Source: Filimonas lacunae (GTDB taxonomy: Bacteria > Bacteroidota > Bacteroidia > Chitinophagales > Chitinophagaceae). Taken from it: 64,000 nt of DNA. The notes beneath the pieces are model-generated. The model made no database searches, was not told the DNA's origin, and saw only the letters and a program-made list of their open reading frames with translations. The stretch spans positions 5,770,823 to 5,834,822 of the forward strand of contig NZ_AP017422.1 in NCBI RefSeq assembly GCF_002355595.1. Reading direction: 5' to 3'. Both the position numbers and the translations under genes were made by a program. Numbering within the stretch: position 1 is the stretch's first letter; each line of letters starts with the position of its first letter. Positions 57,301 through 64,000 of this stretch are shown one piece after another.

Positions 57301-57370
57301 AAACTATAACAAAGGAGACTCTCTCATTTCGCATCCGGGTAAAATTATCTTTCACATTTGAAAATTTCAT
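54302..57370 (-). CDS. IgGFc-binding-like and PKD-repeat surface protein with CHU_C C-terminus
   Basis: 1022 residues; a start at Met13 (57332-57334) gives a better signal peptide (VSFVIVFLLSLVCIFSVQAQ). Residues 40-470 resemble the IgGFc-binding N-terminal domain (NKGKEFWVGYGNNYLF, VYNVPANTS, AYGSKYL-type repeats). Three PKD domains follow (WNFGDGTENTVDVNPLKKY; WTFGDGSAVATEKQPEHTY; WQWQLGNGETDTV), and then the CHU_C sorting domain (KIPNIFTPNGDGINDVWDI). It is the first gene of the second T9SS module and should be displayed on the surface, likely as an adhesin. Confidence 0.9.
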   Translation of the reverse strand: MKFSNVKDNFTRMRNERVSFVIVFLLSLVCIFSVQAQNFTNKGKEFWVGYGNNYLFDHDARADDSKNTQEMVLYLTADEPAVVEVSIPGTTYRKVYNVPANTSLPTEPLPKSGAEDCRITDEGLFTKNVHIVSNVPVVVFEHTYGNFSSGGSMLLPVEVYGYTYFAQNTRQLKADGFYSWFYIVASEDNTTVSITPKLKTKNGHDARQAFTVNLKKGEIYNVMAENNAGTDMSGSKIQSLPGSDGNCHRIAVFSGSSRTGLEVDQNILGGGGSDFMMVQGFPVSAWGSKYLTAPTSTTLGAANVKQNGYRVYVRDPNTTVKRNGVTLTGLQQTSYYEFKSATADYITADQPISVSQFIFSQDVVGRQAGDDGDPEMFYLTPLEQAIDHVIFYSNQTENIEKNFLTLIIPESGMASLLLDGSNSFDASYPHPNLSGYRVVVKELPITPMQHSIISDTLFTAITYGLGNYESYGYNAGAYVSNLAAIPEIKPVNRNGVYDYVCSKTPFSLSLKTFYQPTSLTIHFSMVNNVTPATDVTINNPVASATTVINGITYYTYDIPDQYQFNTGGEYSLPVSIADPTIDNCKKSEIVNILIPVVQGPSVDFSVQPVCVSESAQFTYIPISTDAHFSKWNFGDGTENTVDVNPLKKYNTDGNYDVKLQVIRDYDGCWGDTVKSVEIKPLPVVDFTMPDVICMPEGKAVMQQKVTLKGVEPAVMNLQWTFGDGSAVATEKQPEHTYASKGNYDVKLIATVNGCTDSLTKTLPVTAFNDKPIADFAFSDTAYCLGEQTRLGNLSTVNAALATSWQWQLGNGETDTVREPSTVYATAKAYSVTLTVNNGGCISDPVKKDVRVYALPVVEAGSDVIIDAGNTATLQGQVSSDVTSFKWTPDIALSSDNVLYPVASPKTSQVYYLTATNRVGCINSDSVLVKVYNDIKIPNIFTPNGDGINDVWDIKGLQDYSRANISIFNRWGQLVYHVSGNYYKPWNGAGSNGSVLPAGIYYYILEPNANGYGKLTGSVTIVR

Positions 57371-57394
57371 CAGTAATTCCCGCTCACCGAAAAA

Positions 57395-57412
57395 TTAGTG
57401 GAAAACCACTAA
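57395..57412. promoter_or_regulatory. GTGGAAAACCAC element, copy 1 (TTAGTGG-AAAA-CCACTAA)
   Basis: Seven-bp arms around AAAA in the divergent region between the second adhesin module and its kinase. The core 12-mer recurs at 54280-54291. CCACTAAC recurs near 57491. A target of the LuxR-type regulator at 59559 is plausible. Confidence 0.5.
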
Positions 57413-57534
57413 CACGTTACATTAACGCCGTTTTTTTCACTAACTTCCCTCAAATTTCCAATACTATCTAAAACTTCTCTACCTGTGACCGTACGCCACT
57501 AACGTCTGCCGCCATACACAGAAATTAATGGTTT

Positions 57535-59562
57535 ATGAAGAATAAATTGAAGGCTATTTATTGGCTGCAATTCATTTGTTTGCTTATTGTGTTCCATTTT
57601 GCAACGGCGCAGAACGTGCCTCAGCAAAATACAGCCACGTTGCCACAACTGCACGACACAGCTGCCATTAATACAATGATGCAGAAAGGCTATTCGATAA
57701 GAGAGCAAAATACAGATAGCAGTATATTACTCTATACCCACACATTAAACAGCTCTAAACTAGCAGGATATAATTATGGCATTGGTAATTCTTACCTGGG
57801 CCTGGCCCGTGCACATAGCATTTTAAATAAAGACCAGGAAGCCATTGCCTATTCCTATCAGGCACTTACCTATTGTACAGACACCAGTAATACAAACAAA
57901 GAACTAAGGTTTAACATTTATCATTGCATGGCGCAGGTGTATTATTACCTGGGCAAATTCGACTCATGCGCATGGTATAGATACCAGGCACTGCATATTG
58001 TAGAACTCAATCCCGATTTAAGTATTCAGGTTCAGATGCGTGCTTATGGCAGCATTTTGCAGTTTTGGATGAATGTGCACAATGATATTCAGCACGACAG
58101 GTATATTCAATCGCTTTGGGAACACTTGAATGCCATTGAAAAAAAAGCAATGGCAATTGGCGATAGTACTTTGCTGGTAAGCATCTATTTTCAGAAAGAA
58201 GCTTATTATGAAAACATCCGGCTAAGAGATTCATCCAGATATTACTGTCAGTTAACCTGTGAAATGGGGCGGCGTTTACATGTTACACCTTCTATTGTAA
58301 TAGCCAGTCTTATGAATACTGCTATCAGCCTTTTGCAAGACAAGCAGCCCGATAAGGCCTTAGAATATGTAAATGAAGGGCTTAAAGAAATGCCATTACA
58401 AAACAAAGCCAATAACCGTTATTATGTGTTTGCGCATTTTGTATTAGGAGAAGTGTATTTACAACAAAAGAAATACCAGGCAGCAGTGAATGCACTGGTT
58501 CCGGCATTGAAAACAGCCGCAGCAGTACACATGATTGCTTATACCGATTATGCACATAAAACACTGGCACAAACCTACGACGCCTTAAAAGATTACAAAA
58601 ATGCCGGTGAGCATTGGCGTTTGCATGCTGAAATATTGGACAGCATGCAGAAAGATAAAAAAATGGAATTGGTATACAATGTGGAAATGAGATACCGCAT
58701 TGCTGACAAGGAAAGAGAAATAGCGCAAAAGGAACTATCTATAACCCGCAACAAAAGCAGGCTAAGAACACAACAGTTTTGGATTGGTGGCATTCTTTGT
58801 GGCACTTTACTGGTGTTACTCGTTAGCCTGCTGCTGTACCGCAACAGCAAACACAAGCACAAACTGCAAACGGAAAAAATACGTAACCTGAAACAGGAAC
58901 TGCAGATTTCCAGCCTGCAGGCCATGATTGCCGGGGAGGAAAAAGAGCGCAGCCGTATTGCCCGTGAGCTGCACGATGGCCTGGGCGGCACGTTGGCCAC
59001 CATCAGAACCCGTTTAAGTTATGTATTTAGAAAACTAACTACGTCAGGCGAATCGGGACACGATTTAACCGAAATTCTTCAATTACTGGAAGAAGCTTCA
59101 GTAGAGTTGCGAAAAACAGCACACAACCTGATGCCGGAGATATTACTGCGCGAAGGGTTAGCTAAAGCCTCTCTCCTCTTTTGCGAAAGGGTAAGAAAGG
59201 GGCATATGCTGGAAATAAATACCGAAATTTGGGGGGAAGTACGAAGATTGCCCAAAGACTTTGAACTAACTGCCTATAGAATTATACAGGAATTGATTCA
59301 CAATACACTGAAACATGCCAGGGCAACCCAGGCATTGGTACAGATTGTATTTCACGAATCGCTGCTTTGTATTACGGTAGAAGACAACGGCACAGGCATT
59401 ACTGAAAATAACCGCCAGGGTGAAGGCATGGGACTGAGAACCATAGAAGATCGCGTGAAATCGCTGAACGGACAAATGGATATTGCCAGTAGCCCGGGTA
59501 AAGGAACGAGTATATACATTGAACTAAATATTATTACTACCCGGCAAAATATATTGGAATGA
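57535..59562 (+). CDS. TPR sensor histidine kinase
   Basis: 675 residues: signal sequence to ATAQ, periplasmic TPR region, one membrane helix (WIGGILCGTLLVLLVSLLLY, about 420), HisKA_3 helix with EKERSRIARELHDGLGGTLA and an HATPase domain with VEDNGTGIT and GEGMGLRTIEDRV. It is a close paralogue of the kinase at 39499 over its whole length (shared stretches around KKMELVYNVEM and RKTAHNLMPEILLREGL). Its last codons overlap the ATG of the response regulator by 4 nt, so they form a coupled two-component pair. It is divergent from the second adhesin module, which it may control. Confidence 0.93.
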   Translation: MKNKLKAIYWLQFICLLIVFHFATAQNVPQQNTATLPQLHDTAAINTMMQKGYSIREQNTDSSILLYTHTLNSSKLAGYNYGIGNSYLGLARAHSILNKDQEAIAYSYQALTYCTDTSNTNKELRFNIYHCMAQVYYYLGKFDSCAWYRYQALHIVELNPDLSIQVQMRAYGSILQFWMNVHNDIQHDRYIQSLWEHLNAIEKKAMAIGDSTLLVSIYFQKEAYYENIRLRDSSRYYCQLTCEMGRRLHVTPSIVIASLMNTAISLLQDKQPDKALEYVNEGLKEMPLQNKANNRYYVFAHFVLGEVYLQQKKYQAAVNALVPALKTAAAVHMIAYTDYAHKTLAQTYDALKDYKNAGEHWRLHAEILDSMQKDKKMELVYNVEMRYRIADKEREIAQKELSITRNKSRLRTQQFWIGGILCGTLLVLLVSLLLYRNSKHKHKLQTEKIRNLKQELQISSLQAMIAGEEKERSRIARELHDGLGGTLATIRTRLSYVFRKLTTSGESGHDLTEILQLLEEASVELRKTAHNLMPEILLREGLAKASLLFCERVRKGHMLEINTEIWGEVRRLPKDFELTAYRIIQELIHNTLKHARATQALVQIVFHESLLCITVEDNGTGITENNRQGEGMGLRTIEDRVKSLNGQMDIASSPGKGTSIYIELNIITTRQNILE

Positions 59563-60203
59563 CAAAGAAGATACAGGTAGCAATTACAGATGATCATCCG
59601 ATTGTGGTAAATGGGCTTAGAAAAGTACTGTCTGATTTTCCTCATATAGAAGTTTCAGCAGTTTACCATACAGGTGCTGCTTTATTACAGGACATTAAGG
59701 TAAATAAGCCGGATGTGCTGTTATTAGACATGCACCTTCCTGACATGGAAGGCACAGAAATAGCCAGGAACATATTGAAAAAATATCCCGGCGTACGGAT
59801 ACTGGTATTAAGCAGTACGGATATTATGATTCAGGTTAAGAAGATGCTGCAACTGGGATGCATGGGTTATTTATTAAAAGACTCAGAAGACACAACTATT
59901 GTTACTGCTATAGAAACCGTATACAATGGAGGTCAGTTTTTATCGCCTGTATTGCAGCAACGTATTGTAGAAGACATGTTTAAAAGCAGGCAGAACGAAA
60001 AAAAACAGGCCCTGCTTACCAGTCGTGAAAAGGAAGTGCTGCAATTGATTATAGATGAACATACCAGCCAGGAAATTGCATCCATGCTGTTTATCAGCCC
60101 GCATACGGTAGAAAACCATCGCATCAGCATTATGCAAAAGCTGGACGTAAAAAACACAGCCGGATTGGTGAAACGTGCATTACAACTGGGATTAACAGAA
60201 TAA
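59559..60203 (+). CDS. LuxR/NarL-family response regulator
   Basis: 214 residues. Receiver: ITDDHPIVVNG acidic pocket, VLLLDMHLP phospho-acceptor Asp, LSSTD and LLKDSED switch residues. Effector: LTSREKEVLQLIIDEHTSQEIASML with the HTH helix PHTVENHRISIMQKL. It shares the overlap ATGA with the kinase gene before it. The likely targets are the neighbouring T9SS genes, where a repeated inverted element is found. Confidence 0.93.
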   Translation: MTKKIQVAITDDHPIVVNGLRKVLSDFPHIEVSAVYHTGAALLQDIKVNKPDVLLLDMHLPDMEGTEIARNILKKYPGVRILVLSSTDIMIQVKKMLQLGCMGYLLKDSEDTTIVTAIETVYNGGQFLSPVLQQRIVEDMFKSRQNEKKQALLTSREKEVLQLIIDEHTSQEIASMLFISPHTVENHRISIMQKLDVKNTAGLVKRALQLGLTE

Positions 60204-60262
60204 ACACAACTAATTGCCCTGTTATTTGTTCTATTGGTTTACTCACTTCAAATAACAGACAT

Positions 60263-60445
60263 ATGGGAAGTTTTGGTTTCCAGGAAATATTGCTGATAGC
60301 GATTGTGATACTGGTATTATTCGGTGCCAGGAAAATTCCTGAATTTATGCGGGGACTCGGCAAAGGTGTTCGTGAGTTTAACGATGCAAAATCACCCACC
60401 CCGGAAGAAGAGAACAAAAAAGAAGAGAACGATATAAAACCCTAA
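60263..60445 (+). CDS. tatA: TatA/E-family twin-arginine translocase subunit
   Basis: 60 residues: short N-terminus, membrane helix FQEILLIAIVILVLFGARKIPEFM with the FG-hinge, amphipathic helix RGLGKGVREFND and an acidic/basic tail (EEENKKEEN). This is the full TatA/E layout. It forms the protein-conducting part of the Tat export system together with TatC, which is not in the window. It is followed at once by a strong terminator. Confidence 0.95.
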   Translation: MGSFGFQEILLIAIVILVLFGARKIPEFMRGLGKGVREFNDAKSPTPEEENKKEENDIKP

Positions 60446-60482
60446 AAGCAAAAGCTTCCTGTAGCAGGAAGCTTTTGCTTTT
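60444..60482 (+). terminator. Rho-independent terminator after tatA
   Basis: Perfect 18-bp stem (60444-60461 with 60465-60482), loop TAG, with A-rich and T-rich ends, overlapping the tatA stop region. Because it is symmetric it could act in both directions. The following 400 nt, to 60883, are AT-rich and show no convincing gene. Confidence 0.9.
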
Positions 60483-60883
60483 ATAACCATCATAAATGCC
60501 AGGTCAGATGCGTGTTTGAAAAATATTTTAATTTTTAGTTTATATTTTTTATTACATAAATGACCAACAGGCTTCTTTGTCTGGCTGTAACAATAGCCGT
60601 TGTTGCCACTAAAAAAACGATCTCCAAAAAGGCTTTCAGCATCACAACCCGAACGTCACTTTCCTCGTATGTAACAGTGAATACACCACACATCTGTAAT
60701 ATTTCTACTACAAAAACAATTCTGGCAATTAAATATTCAGGAATCCTCCTTAGAAAATTAGATTATGCTCTTATATGTTGGTATATTAGTAAATACTATC
60801 CGCACATACAATAACAGGGATAGCCAACACTAATCCAATAGCTAGAGAAAATCCGCCCTTTATGATTACAACTGGCGATTTCT

Positions 60884-61054
60884 ATGAAACAGAAAAAATA
60901 CCCTGACAAAGCAGGTATCGCAATGATTTTATTTGGATTAGCATTGTGTGCCTCCTTCTTCTTCTTTAGACAAATCTGGCTAATTGTTTTAGGCATTGCC
61001 TGGATAGCTATTCCAATATTACTTACGGTAGATGATGAGGAGCATTTTGATTAG
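60884..61054 (+). CDS. Small membrane protein (56 residues)
   Basis: ATG 60884 to TAG 61054. MKQKKYPDKAG is followed by two hydrophobic segments (IAMILFGLALCASFFFF and IWLIVLGIAWIAIPILLTV) and an acidic end (DDEEHFD), a positive-inside hairpin with both ends cytoplasmic. A good terminator (61079-61110) lies 25 nt downstream, which supports a real gene. The function is unknown. Confidence 0.65.
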   Translation: MKQKKYPDKAGIAMILFGLALCASFFFFRQIWLIVLGIAWIAIPILLTVDDEEHFD

Positions 61055-61078
61055 CAGGGCTGCTAAAAGATATTTTTA

Positions 61079-61110
61079 GTGCAGCCTTAAGACTAAGGCT
61101 GCACCTTTTT
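61079..61110 (+). terminator. Rho-independent terminator
   Basis: Perfect 11-bp stem GTGCAGCCTTA / TAAGGCTGCAC with loop AGAC, followed by CTTTTT. It lies between the small membrane protein and the convergent HemS-like gene. Confidence 0.88.
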
Positions 61111-61152
61111 CCACATATTTAAGAGAACATCATTACGATGTGATGAGACAAA

Positions 61153-62181
61153 TTATAAGCTGCTTACAAACTCAGTCCATTCAGCCATTTCCGGCACGCC
61201 AGGCTTGCGTTTGCCAAAAAATTGTACAATCATTTCACCAGCAGCATCATACAACTCTATAGAATGAATTACACCGTCTGTGCTCGGCTTTTTAACCGCC
61301 CATGACTCTGCAATATCATCCAGCTTCAGGTGTAAATTAAAAGCAGGGTCCATTACATTAATCCATCCTGGAATCTCTACGATTTTAGCAACTGGACCAG
61401 TATGTATTTGAATATTACCATGATTACCCACAAACACCATGATTTCCCAATTAGTGGCAGCTGCTTTTTCAAGCAATGTTTTCACAATATCGTTACTTAC
61501 CTGTTTAGCAAACTCACCAGCTATTTTTAAAGCATGTAAACGGGATACGTTGTGCTTTTTCAGCATTGGGAAAAAGTCATGTGTATCCTTCAGGTTTTTC
61601 CAGTCTTCCTGTAAAGCCGCTGGCTCTACAGTAGCATCGCTGTAATGAGGTGCAGGAGCTGCAGGTTGCAGTACCAGTGAAGTAGCCTGCTCCAGTGCAG
61701 AGAAATCTCTTACCAGTTGTTCAAAAGCTGCCGCCTTATCTTCCTGTTGAGGATATATTTTGATAACAGCATTACCCTGCTGATCAAATATCTGGATAGA
61801 TTGTTTAAATCCGGCTTCTTCATCATCCATTACCGCAAAGCCAAAAGCCCAGGCGCGGAAGAACATGCGAAGATCAATATCCTTACCCACAATTAAGCCC
61901 ACATGTGGGTTGTTTACGCTTACCTCTTCCACAACTCCCTTGCGCTCATGCACACAGCTATCGTTGCGTGTAAGCACCATCAAATAGCCCAGATCAGGCA
62001 AACGCTTCATCAGGCCCGGAAAATCATTGTTCAGGCGCAATACTTTGCTGCCAGCAAAAGAAGCCAGAATTTCTGCTTCGGTGCTGTCAAGCACTTTTGC
62101 CGCCTCACGGATGCGTACACGGGGATTTTCTTTACGGAAAGAAATCCATTTGTCTTGTAAGGAAAGATTTGCTGTCTGCAT
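61153..62181 (-). CDS. hemS: HemS/HmuS-family haem-handling protein
   Basis: 342 residues in two similar halves, as in HemS/ChuS. N-terminal half: ENPRVRIREAAKVLDSTEAEILASF, LGYLMVLTRNDSCVHERKG. C-terminal half: FFPMLKKHNVSRLHALKIAGEFAKQV and MVFVGNHGNIQIHTGPV, followed by MDPAFNLHLKLDDI. The family carries or degrades cytoplasmic haem to release iron. The usual haem transporter and TonB receptor genes are not adjacent, so it is a single-gene unit here. Confidence 0.9.
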   Translation of the reverse strand: MQTANLSLQDKWISFRKENPRVRIREAAKVLDSTEAEILASFAGSKVLRLNNDFPGLMKRLPDLGYLMVLTRNDSCVHERKGVVEEVSVNNPHVGLIVGKDIDLRMFFRAWAFGFAVMDDEEAGFKQSIQIFDQQGNAVIKIYPQQEDKAAAFEQLVRDFSALEQATSLVLQPAAPAPHYSDATVEPAALQEDWKNLKDTHDFFPMLKKHNVSRLHALKIAGEFAKQVSNDIVKTLLEKAAATNWEIMVFVGNHGNIQIHTGPVAKIVEIPGWINVMDPAFNLHLKLDDIAESWAVKKPSTDGVIHSIELYDAAGEMIVQFFGKRKPGVPEMAEWTEFVSSL

Positions 62182-62349
62182 AATACAGTATAACCAGTTT
62201 ATGAATTACGAAACTATATGGTATTGTATTACCGAAACAGGCACTGAACTTGTGCTTTAGCGAGTGAATGGACCGCAAACATATTACATCTGCGCCTGAG
62301 TTCACTGTCGAAAAGAGGAAAAGTTAATTACGAATATTGGAAAGTTGGT

Positions 62350-63873
62350 TTATGGGTTCAGTGTCATACTGTTTCCTTCACGTATCATCCCATTAAACTC
62401 ATTGTCACGGCTATTGAGGATAGAAACGGACTGTTCGTTCACCAGTTTACCCTGTACCTGCATACGTCCACCAGAGGGAGCAGCGCCGCTGGCAATCCAG
62501 GCTACTGCTTTTGACAAAGCCAGCTCATTGACATCACCAAAATCACGGGTAACGTCATCAGCCGATAAAATTCCCGGTGTAAAACCGTCAAAATAGTCCC
62601 CCTCCCCTTTGCTGTTAGCGCTTTTAAATTGGGATATATATACGGTGTATTGATCTATGCCTATTCCGAAAAAGCCTACCGGCTTGCCATAAGTTTTAGC
62701 CCCTACCAATTGCACATTTACATAAGGTTTCAGAGAATTGATTAACAGCTCGCTGGCAGAAGCAGTGCTTCCCGTTACAATGAAAGCCACATTTTTTACA
62801 CTCTGCAGGGTGCCTTTCTTGGAGAAATTATGGGTGTTTTTCTGAACGGAATAATCTACATCAGCATAGGTAGCGCGTCTTCCATTGATATATACCGGCT
62901 GCTTATTAGCGTCGGAATAAGGAATAGATGCCAGAATAGTAGCTTTTCCGCTTTGCATTAAACCATTAAACTGCTCAGAATACATTACATAACCATTAGC
63001 ACTTGTAGGAGCCACGAGGTTGGAAAAATATTCTGCCGTTTGTACATATCCCCCTCCATTATACCGTAAATCAATCACCAGGTCCACCACCCCTGCATCG
63101 GCAAATGCGGCAAATGCCTTATCCAATTGTTCCTGTGCACCTGATAATACACTAAACCTGGCAAAGGCGATATAGCCAATTTTCTTACTTCCGCTGGTAA
63201 CTACGCTATACTTTAGTACCGGGCTGCTTACATAAGAGGACTTGGAAAGTGTTACATCAATAGTGGAACCATCAGGCTTTTCCGCCGTAAGTGGCAAACT
63301 ACTTTGTGCCAGGGCACTGTTTAAAGTAGTGCTGTTACCAGATACCGCGGTACCGTTCATGGTAATAATACGGCAGCCCCTGGTAATGCCCGCCGCTGCT
63401 GCTGATGAAGATGGATTCACATACCGCACCCGCACTTCTGTTCCATTTACAATAGCCAATTCCAGCCCCAAATCATTTCCTTTCCCTTCCAAAGACACGG
63501 TAGCCAGCCTTCCTGTCGTAAGGTTCCCTGCTTCTACAAAAGAATATTTACCTTGATTTACCCCTATAGGTGCCTCGTATGGCTGCCCTGTGGATGGATT
63601 AATTTTATATTGTACCAGATCAAATAATTCTTTTTTTAATGCTGCCAGGTCGGAAGAACCATAGCCTGCATACTGACGGGGATTAAACGTGGTGTACGAC
63701 GGCAAGGCATCATACCACAGCCAGGTTTGGCTGGCATATAGATAAAGGGTATCAAGACTGAACTCAGTTCTGCTGCCGGTAGTAGGAGTAGTAGGCTGAG
63801 GGGCCGGGTCATTTTTTTTATGACAGGCAGCAAACACAGCAATTATTATGCAGGTGAGGAAGAACTTTTTCAT
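62350..63873 (-). CDS. S41-family (C-terminal processing) peptidase lipoprotein with PDZ domain
   Basis: 507 residues. IIAVFAACHKK is a lipobox, so the protein is a lipoprotein. A helical N-terminal cap (YLYASQTWLWYDALP) is followed by a PDZ domain (about 140-215, GCRIITMNGTAV) and the S41 protease fold: DLVIDLRYNGGGYVQTA, the serine in GSTASASELLINSL (about residue 380), and the Lys in GAKTYGKPVG. It probably cleaves peptide tails in the periplasm. The 127 nt upstream, to the window edge, hold its promoter region and no other gene. Confidence 0.9.
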   Translation of the reverse strand: MKKFFLTCIIIAVFAACHKKNDPAPQPTTPTTGSRTEFSLDTLYLYASQTWLWYDALPSYTTFNPRQYAGYGSSDLAALKKELFDLVQYKINPSTGQPYEAPIGVNQGKYSFVEAGNLTTGRLATVSLEGKGNDLGLELAIVNGTEVRVRYVNPSSSAAAAGITRGCRIITMNGTAVSGNSTTLNSALAQSSLPLTAEKPDGSTIDVTLSKSSYVSSPVLKYSVVTSGSKKIGYIAFARFSVLSGAQEQLDKAFAAFADAGVVDLVIDLRYNGGGYVQTAEYFSNLVAPTSANGYVMYSEQFNGLMQSGKATILASIPYSDANKQPVYINGRRATYADVDYSVQKNTHNFSKKGTLQSVKNVAFIVTGSTASASELLINSLKPYVNVQLVGAKTYGKPVGFFGIGIDQYTVYISQFKSANSKGEGDYFDGFTPGILSADDVTRDFGDVNELALSKAVAWIASGAAPSGGRMQVQGKLVNEQSVSILNSRDNEFNGMIREGNSMTLNP

Positions 63874-64000
63874 AATCGAACTTAGCTATACACAAATTAC
63901 AATTTATAGTCCACACTATTTATTACAAATACTTGACAATTGGATGTGGTGCCTATCCAGGAATACGCCGCATCTTTGTTGTCCATTTATTTCAGTGAAA

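Noticed and set aside
60560-60814. An 84-residue plus-strand frame after the tatA terminator.
   Set aside because: Ser/Thr/Ile-rich with no domain or ribosome site, in AT-rich DNA, and it overlaps frames on the other strand. It looks like chance.

Overview
The window is chromosomal DNA of a Bacteroidota bacterium, most likely a Chitinophagaceae-type soil or water organism. Evidence: giant adhesins ending in the gliding-motility (CHU_C, type B) sorting domain of type IX secretion (T9SS), several PorP/SprF-like proteins, PD40-OmpA (PorE-like) proteins, GH43/GH51 arabinan enzymes, near absence of Shine-Dalgarno sequences, and a TAnnTTTG-type -7 box. The family assignment is inference from gene content. 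I found no rRNA, tRNA, insertion sequence or CRISPR array.

Region 1 (1-7776, minus strand) is a compact seven-gene transcription unit: NMN adenylyltransferase-Nudix, nicotinamide phosphoribosyltransferase, an APH-type kinase, a second NMN-adenylyltransferase-like protein with a duplicated and decayed N-terminal half, an asparagine-synthetase-like amidotransferase, a GT1 glycosyltransferase and a PIG-L deacetylase cut by the left edge. Two identical-arm operators (TTTGCGT-N7-ACGCAAA) flank its promoter, and the NAD regulator gene nrtR is next door. The first two genes are NAD salvage. The rest look like a biosynthetic pathway attached to it. A KirBac channel and a CDF transporter (8484-10427) follow upstream.

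Region 2 (10540-12604, plus) holds a secreted Asn/Arg-rich protein and a metallophosphoesterase. Region 3 (12608-19489, minus) is a retron: a reverse transcriptase with the retron motifs NAxxH, YADD and VTG, a clear msr-msd RNA gene upstream, and two co-directional companion genes, a SWIM zinc-finger protein and a 1109-residue WGR-HEAT protein. This is the strongest candidate for an undescribed or little-described system in the window.

Region 4 (19592-23917) has a DEAD-box helicase, a type II NADH dehydrogenase, a HAD phosphatase and an unknown 204-residue protein, followed by a 21-bp tandem array of palindromic units (24018-24169).

Region 5 (24474-41505) and region 6 (46281-60203) are two similarly built T9SS surface modules. 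Each has two giant minus-strand adhesins, PorP/SprF and PD40-OmpA proteins, and at the border a TPR sensor kinase; a LuxR-type response regulator belongs to each. An arabinan pair (GH43, GH51), a cytochrome c and a FAD monooxygenase lie between them. Region 7 (60263-63873) has a TatA/E protein, a small membrane protein, a HemS-like haem protein and an S41 lipoprotein protease.
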